Assembly: GCF_003814875.1 (NCBI RefSeq)
Contig: NZ_RKQF01000001.1
Span: 1,302,001-1,366,000, forward strand
Direction: 5' to 3'
From: Streptomyces sp. Ag109_O5-1
GTDB taxonomy: Bacteria; Actinomycetota; Actinomycetes; Streptomycetales; Streptomycetaceae
DNA: 64,000 nucleotides
The position numbers were made by a program, and so were the translations under genes. The notes beneath the pieces were generated by a model. It was not told the origin of the DNA and did no database searches. It saw only the letters and a program-made list of their open reading frames with translations. Below are positions 24,890-34,048 of this stretch, piece after piece. How positions within the stretch are numbered: position 1 is the stretch's first letter; every line of letters begins with the position of its first letter.

Positions 24890-25879
24890 GTGGCAACCGT
24901 GGGCATACGGTACAGGGCGCCGACGCGCCGGACCGCGCTGACAGCGGCGCTGGCCGCGGCCCTGATGACGGTCTCCCTCACCGCGGGCTGCACCCGGCAC
25001 GGCACGTCGGACGACGGCCGCGCACCGCACGGCACCCCGAGCCCGAGCGGGCAGAGCACCGCCGGTACCGGCTCGGTACTGGCCGTGAAGATCGACAACG
25101 TCGGCGCGGCCCGCCCCCAGACCGGGCTGGACGCGGCGGACGTGGTGTACGCGGAGCAGGTGGAGGGCGGGCTCAGCCGGCTGATGGCGGTGTACGCCAC
25201 CAAGCTCCCCGAGGCCGTCGGACCGGTCCGCAGCGCCCGCGAGTCCGACCTGGAACTGCTGCGCCAGTTCGACCGGCCGACGCTCGCGTTCTCCGGCGCC
25301 CAGAGCAGACTGCTGCCACTGATCGACAAGGCTCCGCTGCGGCCAAAGACCCCTGACGAGGCGCCCGGCGCCTTCTACCGGGGCAGCGGCAGACCGGCCC
25401 CGCACAACCTGTATCTGCGCCCGGCAAGGCTGGTGGACGGGGCGCCCGGCAAGGCCGCGCTCACCACCGGCTTCCGCTACGGCCCGGCCCCGGCCGGCGG
25501 CACCGTCACCGCCTCGCGCACCGTGCGCTACCCGGCGGCCCGCTTCACCTTCACCTGGTCCGCCGACCGGCACGGCTGGCTGGTGTCGATGGACGGCACC
25601 CCGGCCCGGACGACGGACGGTGACCGGCCGGCGCCCGCCACGGTCGTGGTGCAGCACGTGCGGGTGACCACGTCGAAGTATCACGACGTGCTCGGCAACC
25701 ACACGCCGTTCACGCAGACGGTGGGCTCGGGGAAGGCCGAAGTGCTGCGGGACGGGCGGTCGTTCGAGGCCACGTGGGCACGGCGGGCGGCCACGGAGGG
25801 TACGACATTCACCGGCGCCGGCGGCAGCCCGGTGAACTTCGCCGACGGGCAGGTGTGGGTGGTGTTCGCGCAGGCCTAG
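24890..25879 (+). CDS. DUF3048 (YerB-like) lipoprotein
   Basis: A 329-residue protein starting from GTG (24890; 24899 is an alternative). The N-terminal signal ends SLTAGCTRHG, a lipoprotein lipobox. The mature part carries VLAVKIDNVGAARPQTGLDAADVVYAEQ and GGLSRLMAVY, the recognised beginning of DUF3048, and VGPVRSARESDLELL. The family occurs on Gram-positive cell surfaces; its function is unknown. Its final codons (VFAQA) lie within a perfect inverted repeat shared with the end of the converging pcaV gene. Confidence 0.83.
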   Translation: MATVGIRYRAPTRRTALTAALAAALMTVSLTAGCTRHGTSDDGRAPHGTPSPSGQSTAGTGSVLAVKIDNVGAARPQTGLDAADVVYAEQVEGGLSRLMAVYATKLPEAVGPVRSARESDLELLRQFDRPTLAFSGAQSRLLPLIDKAPLRPKTPDEAPGAFYRGSGRPAPHNLYLRPARLVDGAPGKAALTTGFRYGPAPAGGTVTASRTVRYPAARFTFTWSADRHGWLVSMDGTPARTTDGDRPAPATVVVQHVRVTTSKYHDVLGNHTPFTQTVGSGKAEVLRDGRSFEATWARRAATEGTTFTGAGGSPVNFADGQVWVVFAQA

Positions 25880-25901
25880 GCGCCCGGCTAGGCCTGCGCG
25901 A
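25866..25901. terminator. Bidirectional terminator spanning two stop codons
   Basis: A 14-bp perfect inverted repeat (25866-25879 with 25888-25901) encloses the 8-nt loop GCGCCCGG. Each arm includes the last codons and TAG stop of one of two converging genes, so the DUF3048 protein and PcaV both end AQA. A strong hairpin forms in either transcript. Confidence 0.65.
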
Positions 25902-26385
25902 GCGGGGCCTGCGGGGCCTGCGGGGCCTGCGGGACGAGGGGCTCCGTCGGATTGCGCAGCCCCTCCGCCGCGTCCGACACCCGGCGGATCAGCTCGAAGA
26001 ACTGGGCCTGTTCCCCGGCCGAGAGCGGGGCCAGGAAGACCTGGTTCATCCGGGCGGTCCGCACGGCGAGCTTGCGATGGGTGCGCAGCCCGTCGTCGGT
26101 GAGGCGCAGCAGGAAGCGACGGCCGTCCTGCGGATCGCGCACCTTGTCGAGCAGCCCGCGCCTGCCGAGCCGGCTGATCACCTCGGCGATGGTCGACCGG
26201 TCCAGCCCCACCCGCTCCCCCACCGTGCGCTGGTCCAGCCCCGGCTCGGCGACGAGCGCGTTCAGGACGGCGAACTGCGGCGAGGTGATCTCCTCCGAGA
26301 CCATCGTGTTCCACAGCAGGTAGTGGGCCTGCTGAAGCCGCCGGGCCAGGTGCCCGGGGTGGGTGGTGAGATCCACCGCGGCCAT
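25888..26385 (-). CDS. pcaV: PcaV, MarR-family repressor of protocatechuate catabolism
   Basis: A 165-residue MarR regulator. The N-terminus MAAVDLTTHPGHLARR places Arg at position 15, the residue known in S. coelicolor PcaV to contact protocatechuate; the winged helix lies about 45-110 (VGERVGLDRSTIAEVISRLGRRGLL; DPQDGRRFLLRLTDDG). It represses pcaIJFHGBL and releases on binding protocatechuate. It is divergent from pcaI across about 210 bp. An ATG at 26397 is an alternative start, but the Arg15 numbering favours 26385. The C-terminus has a PQA tripeptide repeat encoded by a 9-bp tandem repeat (25902-25934). Confidence 0.92.
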   Translation of the reverse strand: MAAVDLTTHPGHLARRLQQAHYLLWNTMVSEEITSPQFAVLNALVAEPGLDQRTVGERVGLDRSTIAEVISRLGRRGLLDKVRDPQDGRRFLLRLTDDGLRTHRKLAVRTARMNQVFLAPLSAGEQAQFFELIRRVSDAAEGLRNPTEPLVPQAPQAPQAPLAQA

Positions 26386-26406
26386 ACGCACTCCCATGGT
26401 CCGAAT

Positions 26407-26450
26407 TCGTTGGTGTACTGAACGATACCCGCAGACGACCAGCCTGTCTG
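26407..26450. promoter_or_regulatory. Two inverted repeats in the pcaV-pcaI intergenic region
   Basis: TCGTT (26407-26411) with AACGA (26421-26425), and CAGAC (26432-26436) with GTCTG (26446-26450), are two dyads each with a 9-bp spacer and centres 25 bp apart. They lie just upstream of pcaV and 146 bp before pcaI. They are plausible PcaV operators; which is bound is not known from sequence. Confidence 0.4.
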
Positions 26451-26595
26451 TGCACTCGTCTACCATCGCCGCAGCTCTTGACGTGTGGCGACGCCAGTGG
26501 CAGCGTGAAGGATATCTCGCTGAAATACTCAGTGCCCTGATTAATTGGACGCCGAGAGCGTCACCCGGGCGCCAGGAAGAGATGGGGCTGCACAC

Positions 26596-27351
26596 ATGGA
26601 CAAGGTGGTCGCCACGGCCGGGGAGGCGGTGGCCGATGTACCGGACGGCGCGTCGCTGGCGGTGGGTGGTTTCGGGCTGAGCGGTGTCCCGAACGCGCTG
26701 ATCGGGGCGTTGTACGAGCGGGGTGTCGGCGGTCTGTCGGTGGTCTCCAACAACTGCGGGGCGATGGAGACCGGTCTTGCGGTGCTGCTCGCGGCGGGCC
26801 GGATCACCCGGGTGACGGGCTCGTACATCGGTGGCAACAAGGAGTTCGCCCGCCAGTACCTGGGGGGCGAGCTGGAGCTGGAGCTGATCCCGCAGGGCAC
26901 GCTGGCGGAGCGGCTGCGGGCCGGGGGTGCGGGGATCCCGGCGTTCTACACCCCGGCCGGGGTGGGCACGCAGGTCGCCGAGGGCGGGCTGCCGTGGCGT
27001 TACGACGGCCAGGGCGGGGTCGCGCTGGCGTCGCCCGCGAAGGAGGTGCGGGAGTTCGACGGCACCGAGTACGTCCTTGAGCGCGGCATCCGCACCGACT
27101 TCGCGCTGGTGCGTGCGGCCCGGGGCGACCGGCACGGGAACCTGGTGTTCAGCAAGTCCACCCGCAATTTCAACCCGCTCGCGGCGATGGCCGGCAAGGT
27201 CACGATCGCCGAGGTCGAGGAACTGGTGGAACCTGGAGAGATCGACCCGGACGCGGTGCACCTGCCGGGCATCTTCGTGCAGCGGGTGGTGGCGCTGACC
27301 CCGGAGCAGGCGGCGGACAAGAAGATCGAGCAGCGGACGGTGAGCAGCTGA
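26596..27351 (+). CDS. pcaI: 3-oxoadipate CoA-transferase subunit A
   Basis: A 251-residue alpha subunit of 3-oxoadipate:succinyl-CoA transferase. It moves CoA from succinyl-CoA to 3-oxoadipate, the penultimate step of the beta-ketoadipate pathway. Family signs are [17 protein letters not shown], the oxyanion-type GGF/GLSG loop, [12 protein letters not shown] and [27 protein letters not shown]. It is the first gene of the operon and overlaps pcaJ by one base (TGATG). The ATG at 26596 precedes the family N-terminus ([12 protein letters not shown]). Confidence 0.93.
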   Translation: MDKVVATAGEAVADVPDGASLAVGGFGLSGVPNALIGALYERGVGGLSVVSNNCGAMETGLAVLLAAGRITRVTGSYIGGNKEFARQYLGGELELELIPQGTLAERLRAGGAGIPAFYTPAGVGTQVAEGGLPWRYDGQGGVALASPAKEVREFDGTEYVLERGIRTDFALVRAARGDRHGNLVFSKSTRNFNPLAAMAGKVTIAEVEELVEPGEIDPDAVHLPGIFVQRVVALTPEQAADKKIEQRTVSS

Positions 27352-27995
27352 TGGCCTGGACGCGCCAGGAGATGGCCGCACGGGCGGCCCGCGAACTTCA
27401 GGACGGGCAGTACGTCAACCTCGGGATCGGGCTGCCGACCCTGATCCCGAACTACCTGCCGGAGGGCGTGGAGGTGATCCTGGAGTCGGAGAACGGCATC
27501 CTGGGCACCGGCCCCTACCCCACCGAGGACGCCGTCGACCCGGACCTGATCAACGCCGGCAAGGAGACCGTCACGGTCCTGCCGGGCGCCTCGTTCTTCG
27601 ACTCGGCGCTGTCGTTCTCGATGATCCGCGGCGGGCACATCGACGTCGCCGTGCTCGGGGCGATGCAGGTCTCCGCGGGTGGTGACCTGGCGAACTGGGC
27701 GATTCCCGGGAAGCTGGTCACCGGGATCGGCGGGGCGATGGACCTCGTCCATGGCGCCCGCACCGTCATCGTGGTCATGACGCACACCGCGAAGGACGGC
27801 GCGCCGAAGATCCTCGAGCAGTGTGCGCTGCCGCTGACCGGCAAGGCCTGCGTCGACCGGATCATCACCGACCTCGGCGTGATCGACGTGACCGACGACG
27901 GCCTGGTGCTGGTCGAGACCGCGCCCGGGGTCGGCGTGGAGGAGATCGTCGCCAAGACCGACGCGAAGCTCGCTGTCCCGGAGGATCTGCTGTGA
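27351..27995 (+). CDS. pcaJ: 3-oxoadipate CoA-transferase subunit B
   Basis: A 214-residue beta subunit partnering Pca[13 protein letters not shown] contains the catalytic Glu that forms the glutamyl-CoA thioester. [18 protein letters not shown] and [17 protein letters not shown] are further family segments. Start ATG overlaps the pcaI stop; its own stop overlaps the pcaF GTG (GTGA), indicating coupled translation. Confidence 0.93.
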   Translation: MAWTRQEMAARAARELQDGQYVNLGIGLPTLIPNYLPEGVEVILESENGILGTGPYPTEDAVDPDLINAGKETVTVLPGASFFDSALSFSMIRGGHIDVAVLGAMQVSAGGDLANWAIPGKLVTGIGGAMDLVHGARTVIVVMTHTAKDGAPKILEQCALPLTGKACVDRIITDLGVIDVTDDGLVLVETAPGVGVEEIVAKTDAKLAVPEDLL

Positions 27996-29194
27996 ACACG
28001 GTGTACATCGTCGACGCGGTACGGACGCCGATCGGCCGTTACAACGGCGGTCTCGCTTCAGTGCGCCCGGACGACCTGGCCGCCCACGCCATCCGCGAAC
28101 TCCTCGCCCGCACCCCCGATTTGGACCCGGCCCGGATCGAGGACGTCTACTTCGGCAACGCCAACGGCGCCGGCGAGGAGAACCGCAACGTCGGCCGGAT
28201 GGCCGCGCTGCTGGCGGGCCTGCCGACGTCCGTGCCGGGCGTCACGGTCAACCGGCTGTGCGCCTCCGGCCTTGAGGCGGTCATCCAGGCGGCCCGCGTG
28301 ATCGCGGTCGGGGATGCCTCCATCGCCGTGGCCGGCGGGGTGGAGTCGATGACCCGGGCACCGTATGTCCTGCCCAAGAGCGACCGGCCGTTCCCCGCCG
28401 GCAATGCCGAGCTGTACTCGACCACGCTGGGCTGGCGGATGGTCAACCCGAAGATGGACCCGCAGTGGACCATCCCGCTGGGCGAGTCGGCGGAACGCAT
28501 CGCCGACAAGCACAAGATCAGCCGCGAGCAGCAGGACGAGTTCGCCCTCGCCTCCCACCAGAAAGCCTCTGAAGCTCAGCAACAGGGCTTGTTCGACGCC
28601 GAGTTGGCGCCGGTGTCGATTCCGCAGCGCAAGGGTGAGGCGGTCGCCTTCGGCGCGGACGAGTGCGTACGGCCGGATGCCTCTCTCGCCGCGATGGCCA
28701 GGCTCAAGCCGTCCTTCCGTACCGAGGGCGGGACGGTGACCGCGGGGAACGCGTCGCCGCTCAACGACGGTGCGGCGGCCTTGCTGCTGACCGACGAGGA
28801 GGGGCTGAAGGCGATCGGGCGGGAACCCCTGGCCCGGGTCTCCGCGACCGGTGTGCACGCGCTGGACCCCGACTACTTCGGGCTCGCTCCCGTAGAGGCC
28901 GTCAACCGCGCGCTGGCCAAGGCGGGCAAGACCTTCGACGACCTCGACGTCCTCGAACTCAACGAGGCGTTCGCGGCGCAGGTGCTCGGATGTGTCGCCG
29001 AGTGGCCCGAGTTCGACCCGTCGATTCTCAATCCGCAGGGTGGAGCCATCGCGTTGGGGCATCCGCTGGGTGCGTCGGGGGCTCGGCTGGCGGGGACGGT
29101 GGCTCATCAGCTGGCGCGGCGTGGAAGCGGTACCGGTGTCGCCACGCTGTGCATCGGCGTCGGGCAAGGGCTCGCGCTCGTTCTTGAACGGTAG
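27992..29194 (+). CDS. pcaF: beta-ketoadipyl-CoA thiolase
   Basis: A 400-residue thiolase that splits 3-oxoadipyl-CoA into succinyl-CoA and acetyl-CoA. The acyl-accepting Cys is in [11 protein letters not shown] (about residue 90), the catalytic His in [17 protein letters not shown], and the second Cys in [13 protein letters not shown]. The GTG start ([20 protein letters not shown]) overlaps the pcaJ stop. It is 57-60 percent alike by eye with the second thiolase at 62583-63788 in its signature regions, though I have not aligned them. Confidence 0.93.
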   Translation: MNTVYIVDAVRTPIGRYNGGLASVRPDDLAAHAIRELLARTPDLDPARIEDVYFGNANGAGEENRNVGRMAALLAGLPTSVPGVTVNRLCASGLEAVIQAARVIAVGDASIAVAGGVESMTRAPYVLPKSDRPFPAGNAELYSTTLGWRMVNPKMDPQWTIPLGESAERIADKHKISREQQDEFALASHQKASEAQQQGLFDAELAPVSIPQRKGEAVAFGADECVRPDASLAAMARLKPSFRTEGGTVTAGNASPLNDGAAALLLTDEEGLKAIGREPLARVSATGVHALDPDYFGLAPVEAVNRALAKAGKTFDDLDVLELNEAFAAQVLGCVAEWPEFDPSILNPQGGAIALGHPLGASGARLAGTVAHQLARRGSGTGVATLCIGVGQGLALVLER

Positions 29195-29203
29195 ACGGCC
29201 GGT

Positions 29204-29290
29204 TCAGCACCTGCGGGTGCGTCGTGGCTGGTCGCGCCCACGCGGCGGAGCCGCGTATCGCTAGAGCCCCACGCCCCTGAAAACAGGGGC
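29204..29290 (-). repeat. Streptomyces intergenic repeat, copy A
   Basis: An 87-bp element between pcaF and pcaH. On the minus strand it reads GAAGCGCCCCTG... then a GGGGC-rich stretch, CGGCTCCGCCGCGTGGGC and GCGACCAGCC, matching copy B at 43253-43345 over most of its length. Its terminus GCCCCTGAAAACAGGGGC is a strong hairpin and could attenuate transcription between pcaF and pcaH. Confidence 0.6.
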
Positions 29291-29309
29291 GCTTCACCTA
29301 GGACTTCTT

Positions 29310-30083
29310 ATGACTCTCACCCAAGCTGACATCGACCTCGAAATCGCCGCCGAGCACGCCGCCTATGAAAAGCGTGTCGCCGAAGGTGCCCCCGTCGAGC
29401 ACCATCCCCGGCGGGACTACGTCCCCTACCGTTCCTCCGTCCTCCGGCACCCCAAGCAGCCCCTGGTCGCCATCGACACCAGCAAGGACCCCGAGCTGGT
29501 GGAGCTGCACTCCCCCGCTTTCGGGGAACGGGACATCACCGGGATAGACAATGATCTGACCCGGCAGCACCACGGTGAACCGATCGGTGAGCGGATCACC
29601 GTCTCCGGGCGGCTCCTCGACCGGGCCGGCCGGCCGGTCCGGGGCCAGCTCATAGAGATCTGGCAGGCCAACTCGGCCGGCCGCTACGCCCACCAGCGTG
29701 AGCAGCACGACGCCCCGCTGGACCCGAACTTCACGGGTGTGGGCCGTACGATCACCGACGCCGACGGCGGCTACCGGTTCACCACCATCCAGCCGGGCCC
29801 CTACCCCTGGCGCAACCATCTCAACGCCTGGCGTCCGGCGCACATCCACTTCTCGATGTTCGGTTCGGCGTTCACGCAACGGCTGGTGACGCAGATGTAC
29901 TTCCCGAGCGACCCGCTGTTCCCGTACGACCCGATCATCCAGTCGGTGACGGACGACGCGGCCCGGCAGCGGCTGGTCGCGACCTACGACCACAGCCTGT
30001 CCGTACCCGAGTTCTCGATGGGCTACCACTGGGACATCGTGCTGGACGGCCCGCACGCCACCTGGCTCGAAGAAGGACGCTGA
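29310..30083 (+). CDS. pcaH: Protocatechuate 3,4-dioxygenase beta subunit
   Basis: A 257-residue intradiol dioxygenase beta subunit, which carries the catalytic Fe(III). GRLLDRAGRPVRGQLIEIWQAN is the shared beta-sandwich core; iron ligands are expected at the Tyr in AGRYAHQ, the Tyr in GPYPWRN, and both His in PAHIHFSMFG. With PcaG it opens protocatechuate to 3-carboxy-cis,cis-muconate. It follows a 115-bp gap containing an intergenic repeat, the only sizeable gap in the operon; pcaG starts 6 bp after it. Confidence 0.93.
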   Translation: MTLTQADIDLEIAAEHAAYEKRVAEGAPVEHHPRRDYVPYRSSVLRHPKQPLVAIDTSKDPELVELHSPAFGERDITGIDNDLTRQHHGEPIGERITVSGRLLDRAGRPVRGQLIEIWQANSAGRYAHQREQHDAPLDPNFTGVGRTITDADGGYRFTTIQPGPYPWRNHLNAWRPAHIHFSMFGSAFTQRLVTQMYFPSDPLFPYDPIIQSVTDDAARQRLVATYDHSLSVPEFSMGYHWDIVLDGPHATWLEEGR

Positions 30084-30089
30084 CCTGCC

Positions 30090-30692
30090 ATGACGAAGAT
30101 CGACACGAGCAGCCCGGAGAGCGTGCTGCCCACCCCCTCGCACACGGTCGGTCCCTTCTACGGGTACGCGCTGCCGTTCCGCGGCGGCGAGGAGATCGCG
30201 CCCCTGGGGCACCCGGCCACGGTCACGGTCCACGGGTACATCCTGGACGGCGAGGGCAACCCGCTGCCCGACGCGTTCGTGGAGCTGTGGGGCGCCGATC
30301 CCGACGGGAACGTCTCCACGACCGACGGTTCGATCCGGCGCGACCCGGCGACCGGCGACTACCTCGGCCGCAACGGCGTGGAGTTCACCGGCTGGGGCCG
30401 GATCCAGACGGACACCGACGGACACTGGTACGCGCGGACGCTGCGGCCCGGCGCCCGCGGCGGCAGCGCGCCGTACCTCAGTGTGTGCGTATTCGCGCGC
30501 GGCCTGCTGGTGCACCTGTTCACCCGGATCTACCTGCCGGGCGACGACGCCGCGCTCGCCGCCGACCCGCTGCTCACCCGGGTGGGCGAGCGACGCGACA
30601 CGCTGATCGCCGCCGACGAGGGCCGGGGGACCTACCGTTTCGACATCCGCCTTCAGGGCGAAGGCGAGACGGTCTTCCTGGAGTTCCAGTGA
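30090..30692 (+). CDS. pcaG: Protocatechuate 3,4-dioxygenase alpha subunit
   Basis: A 200-residue alpha subunit of the dioxygenase. It shares the intradiol fold (TPSHTVGPFYGYAL, GEGNPLPDAFVELWGADPDG, SVCVFARGLLVHLFTRIYLPGD) but lacks the two-His iron motif of PcaH, having LLVHLF instead; it contributes to substrate binding. Its TGA overlaps the GTG start of pcaB. Confidence 0.92.
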   Translation: MTKIDTSSPESVLPTPSHTVGPFYGYALPFRGGEEIAPLGHPATVTVHGYILDGEGNPLPDAFVELWGADPDGNVSTTDGSIRRDPATGDYLGRNGVEFTGWGRIQTDTDGHWYARTLRPGARGGSAPYLSVCVFARGLLVHLFTRIYLPGDDAALAADPLLTRVGERRDTLIAADEGRGTYRFDIRLQGEGETVFLEFQ

Positions 30693-32041
30693 CAGCAGTG
30701 GAGTACGGCGGCGGTGAGGCCGGACTGCTCGCCCCCGGGTGGTCCGGTTCCCCCGCCGCGTCCGCGACGAGCGACGGCGCCTATCTGCGGGCGCTGCTCG
30801 ACGCGGAGGCGGCCCTCACCCGCGCCCAGGCGGCGGTCGGGCTGGTCCCCGCCGAGGCCGCGGCGGCCGTGGCCGAGGCGGCCGACCCCGGCCGCCTCGA
30901 CATCGGCGCCCTCGCGGAGCGCGCCCGCGCCGGCGGCAACCCGGTCATCCCGCTGGTCGCCGATCTGACGAAGGCGGTCGGCGCGGAGTACGGGCCGTAC
31001 GTCCACCGGGGTGCGACCAGCCAGGACATCATGGACACGGCGACGATGCTGGTCGCCGCCCGCACACTGGACCTCGTGCTCGCCGACCTCGGATGTACCG
31101 AGCGGGCGCTGGCCCGGCTGGCCGCCGAGCACCGCGACACGCCGGTGCCCGGACGCACGCTCACCCAGCACGCCGTACCGACCACGTTCGGGCTGAAGGC
31201 GGCCGGCTGGCGTTCGCTGGTCCTGGACGCCCGGGACCGCACGGCACGGGTACGCGACTCGCTGCCCGTCCAACTCGCGGGCGCGGCAGGAACGCTGGCT
31301 GCCTTCGGGGCGTACGGCGCCACGGACCCCGCCGCGCTGCCCGAGGCCTACGCCCGCGAACTCGGCCTCGCCGCCCCGCTCCTGCCCTGGCACACCCTGC
31401 GCACGCCGATCGCCGATCTCGCCGGGTGCCTCGCCTTCACGGCCGGGGCCCTTGGCAAGATCGCAGTGGACGTGCTGACCCTGTCCCGTACCGAGATCGG
31501 TGAGCTCTCCGAGGGCAGCGGGGGCGGTTCGTCGGCCATGCCGCACAAGGCGAACCCCGTGCGCTCCACGCTCGTCGCGGCCGCCGCCCGGCGGGCCCCG
31601 CAGCTCGCGGCCGTCCTGTACGGCTCGCTGGTGGCGGAGGACGAGCGGCCGGCCGGGGCCTGGCACGCCGAGTGGGAGCCGCTGCGCGACCTGCTGCGGA
31701 CCGTCGGAGGCGCGGCCCGGGACACGGCGGAACTGGCGGAGGGGCTCCAGGTGCACCCGGAGGTGATGCGACACCACCTCGGCCTCACCAACGGGTTGAT
31801 CGTGTCGGAACGGCTGTCCGCCGAGCTGGCTCCCGTGCTCGGCCGGGCCCGTGCGAAGGAGCTGCTCACCGGGCTCGCCCGCCGCACCCACAGCGAGCAC
31901 CGCACCCTGCGCGAACTCCTCGCCGAGGAGCCCGAGTTGAAAGATGCCGGCCAGGACGTCGACCTCGACGACCTCACCGACCCCGCCCGCTACACCGGCT
32001 CCGCCGGTGCCCTCACCGACCGTGCACTGGAGCGACGTTGA
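30689..32041 (+). CDS. pcaB: 3-carboxy-cis,cis-muconate cycloisomerase
   Basis: A 450-residue member of the fumarase/aspartase superfamily, converting 3-carboxymuconate to 4-carboxymuconolactone. The family signature GGGSSAMPHKANP (about residues 275-290) and HRGATSQDIMDTATML are clear. The GTG at 30689 (MTAVEYGGGEAGL) overlaps the pcaG stop (GTGA); its own TGA overlaps the TTG start of pcaL. Length matches bacterial PcaB. Confidence 0.93.
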   Translation: MTAVEYGGGEAGLLAPGWSGSPAASATSDGAYLRALLDAEAALTRAQAAVGLVPAEAAAAVAEAADPGRLDIGALAERARAGGNPVIPLVADLTKAVGAEYGPYVHRGATSQDIMDTATMLVAARTLDLVLADLGCTERALARLAAEHRDTPVPGRTLTQHAVPTTFGLKAAGWRSLVLDARDRTARVRDSLPVQLAGAAGTLAAFGAYGATDPAALPEAYARELGLAAPLLPWHTLRTPIADLAGCLAFTAGALGKIAVDVLTLSRTEIGELSEGSGGGSSAMPHKANPVRSTLVAAAARRAPQLAAVLYGSLVAEDERPAGAWHAEWEPLRDLLRTVGGAARDTAELAEGLQVHPEVMRHHLGLTNGLIVSERLSAELAPVLGRARAKELLTGLARRTHSEHRTLRELLAEEPELKDAGQDVDLDDLTDPARYTGSAGALTDRALERR

Positions 32042-33156
32042 CCGAGAACCTCCTCAACCACCGTGCCGAGGGTCCGACTTCCACTCCCCCGCTGCTGCTC
32101 GGGCCCTCGCTCGGCACCTCGTACGCGCTGTGGGACGCCGTCGCGCCCGAACTGTCCATCGCGCACCGGGTGGTGCGCTGGAACCTGCCGGGGCACGGCG
32201 GTTCGGCACCCGATCTGATCAAGGCGGGCGCGACCGTCGGTGACCTCGCCGACCTGGTGCTCGCGCTCGCCGACTCGCTGGGCATCGACCGGTTCGCGTA
32301 CGCGGGTGTCTCACTGGGCGGGGCCGTGGGGCTGCACCTCGCCGTCCACCACCCGGACCGGCTCGACAGCCTGGCCGTGATCTGCTCCTCGGCCCACTTC
32401 AACGGCTCCAGGCCCTGGGTGGAGCGGGCCGAACGGGTACGCCGGGAGGGCGTGGAGTGGCTGGCGGAGAACGCGGGCAGCCGCTGGTTCACGCCCGGCT
32501 TCACCGTGCCCCGGCTGGTAGAGGACCAGCGGACGGCAGACCCGGAGGCGTACGCCGCCTGCTGTGACGCGCTGGCCGCCTTCGACCTGCGCGACCGGCT
32601 CGGCGAGATCGCCGTACGCACCCTGCTGATCGCGGGCCGTCAGGACCCCGCGACCCCGCCCCCGCATCTGCGGGAGATCGCGGACGCGGTGCCGGCGTCC
32701 ACGCTGGTCGAGCTGCCGGGCGCCTCTCACCTGGCGCCCGCGCAGTGCCCGGAAGCCGTCCTCACCGCGCTCCGCTCCCACCTGGACGGTGGCGCCAAGC
32801 GAGGCATGGCGGTCCGCCGCGAAGTGCTGGGCGACGCCCACGTCGACCGGGCGCAGGCCCGCCAGACGCCTTTCACGGCCCGCTTCCAGGACTTCATCTC
32901 GCGCTACGCCTGGGGCGAGATCTGGACCGACCCCACGCTCTCCCGCCGCGAGCGCAGCATGATCACCCTCACCGCGCTGGTCGCCCACGGCCACTACGAG
33001 GAGCTGGCCATGCATGTGCGGGCGGCCCGGCGCAACGGGCTCACCCCGGAGGAGATCGGCGCGGTACTGCTGCAGACGGCCGTGTACTGCGGGGTCCCGG
33101 CAGCGAACTCGGCGTTCGCGGCGGCCCAGCGGGTGCTGGCGGAAGACGAAGGGTGA
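32038..33156 (+). CDS. pcaL: Fused 3-oxoadipate enol-lactonase / 4-carboxymuconolactone decarboxylase
   Basis: A 372-residue fusion typical of actinobacteria. Residues 1 to about 245 are an alpha/beta-hydrolase (LGPSLGTSYALWD; nucleophile elbow GVSLGGAVGL; His in GASHLAPAQ). Residues about 258-370 are the decarboxylase (RREVLGDAHVDRA, RERSMITLTALVAHGHYEELAMHV). Together they convert 4-carboxymuconolactone to 3-oxoadipate. The TTG start at 32038 follows GGAGCGACG and overlaps the pcaB stop (TTGA); no better start is available. It is the last gene of the operon. Confidence 0.92.
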   Translation: MTENLLNHRAEGPTSTPPLLLGPSLGTSYALWDAVAPELSIAHRVVRWNLPGHGGSAPDLIKAGATVGDLADLVLALADSLGIDRFAYAGVSLGGAVGLHLAVHHPDRLDSLAVICSSAHFNGSRPWVERAERVRREGVEWLAENAGSRWFTPGFTVPRLVEDQRTADPEAYAACCDALAAFDLRDRLGEIAVRTLLIAGRQDPATPPPHLREIADAVPASTLVELPGASHLAPAQCPEAVLTALRSHLDGGAKRGMAVRREVLGDAHVDRAQARQTPFTARFQDFISRYAWGEIWTDPTLSRRERSMITLTALVAHGHYEELAMHVRAARRNGLTPEEIGAVLLQTAVYCGVPAANSAFAAAQRVLAEDEG

Positions 33157-33205
33157 CCCCACCGGGGACAGGCACAGAAGAGGGCACTGTGCCTACGGTG
33201 GGGGC

Positions 33206-33997
33206 ATGTCGACCATCCTGATCACCGGCGCGACCTCCGGGCTCGGCCGGTACGTCGCCTTCGAACTGGTCCGCTCCGGCCATGTCGTCCTCGCACACGG
33301 CCGCGACCCCGGCCGCACCGAACAACTGGTGGCGGAGTTGCGCACCGAGGGCGACGCCGAGGGCTTCGTCGCGGACCTGGCCTCGCTGGCACAGGTCCGC
33401 GAACTGGGCGCGCATGTCGCCGACGCGCATCCCGACCTGGACGTACTGATCAACAACGCGGGCATCGGCGCCGGTACGCCCGGCTCCGGCCGCGAACTGA
33501 GCACCGACGGCCACGAACTCCGCCTCGCCGTCAACTACTTGGCCCCGGTGGCCCTGACCCGCGCCCTGCTCCCGGTACTGCGCACCAACGCCCCGGGCCG
33601 GATCGTCAACGTGGGCTCGGCGGGCCAGGAACCCCTCGACCTCGCCGACCCCGAGTTCACGCGGGGCTACCAGGGCTTCGCGGCATACTGCCGGGCGAAG
33701 TTCGCCCTGGCGGCCCACACGTTCGCTCTCGCGGAGGAGTTGGCGGGCACGGGCGTCGCGGTGAACGTCCTGCACCCCGCGACCTTCATGGACACGGCGA
33801 TGGTGCGGGAGGGCGGGGTGGCTCCCTGGAGCACGGTGGCGGACGGCGCACCGGGCGTCCTGGCCCTGGCGACACAGGACTTGGGAACGGGCGGCTATTT
33901 CGACGGCACGAGCAAGGCGCGAGCGCACGAGGCGACGTACGACAAGGACGTACAGAAACGCCTGTCAGCGGTAACTGATCAACTCCTGGCGCTCTAG
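33206..33997 (+). CDS. SDR-family oxidoreductase
   Basis: A 263-residue short-chain dehydrogenase. The cofactor motif TGATSGLGRYVA, the NNAGIG motif, and YCRAKFALAAHTFALAEEL with the catalytic YxxxK are intact, unlike the SDR-like gene at 17912. Ser is expected in NVGSAGQ. It begins 49 bp after pcaL on the same strand and may be read through from the pca operon. The substrate is unknown. Confidence 0.87.
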   Translation: MSTILITGATSGLGRYVAFELVRSGHVVLAHGRDPGRTEQLVAELRTEGDAEGFVADLASLAQVRELGAHVADAHPDLDVLINNAGIGAGTPGSGRELSTDGHELRLAVNYLAPVALTRALLPVLRTNAPGRIVNVGSAGQEPLDLADPEFTRGYQGFAAYCRAKFALAAHTFALAEELAGTGVAVNVLHPATFMDTAMVREGGVAPWSTVADGAPGVLALATQDLGTGGYFDGTSKARAHEATYDKDVQKRLSAVTDQLLAL

Positions 33998-34048
33998 CGC
34001 ACCTTCTTTCAGGGGCGCTGGGGTTACCCGCGCCCCGCAACGCACCCG

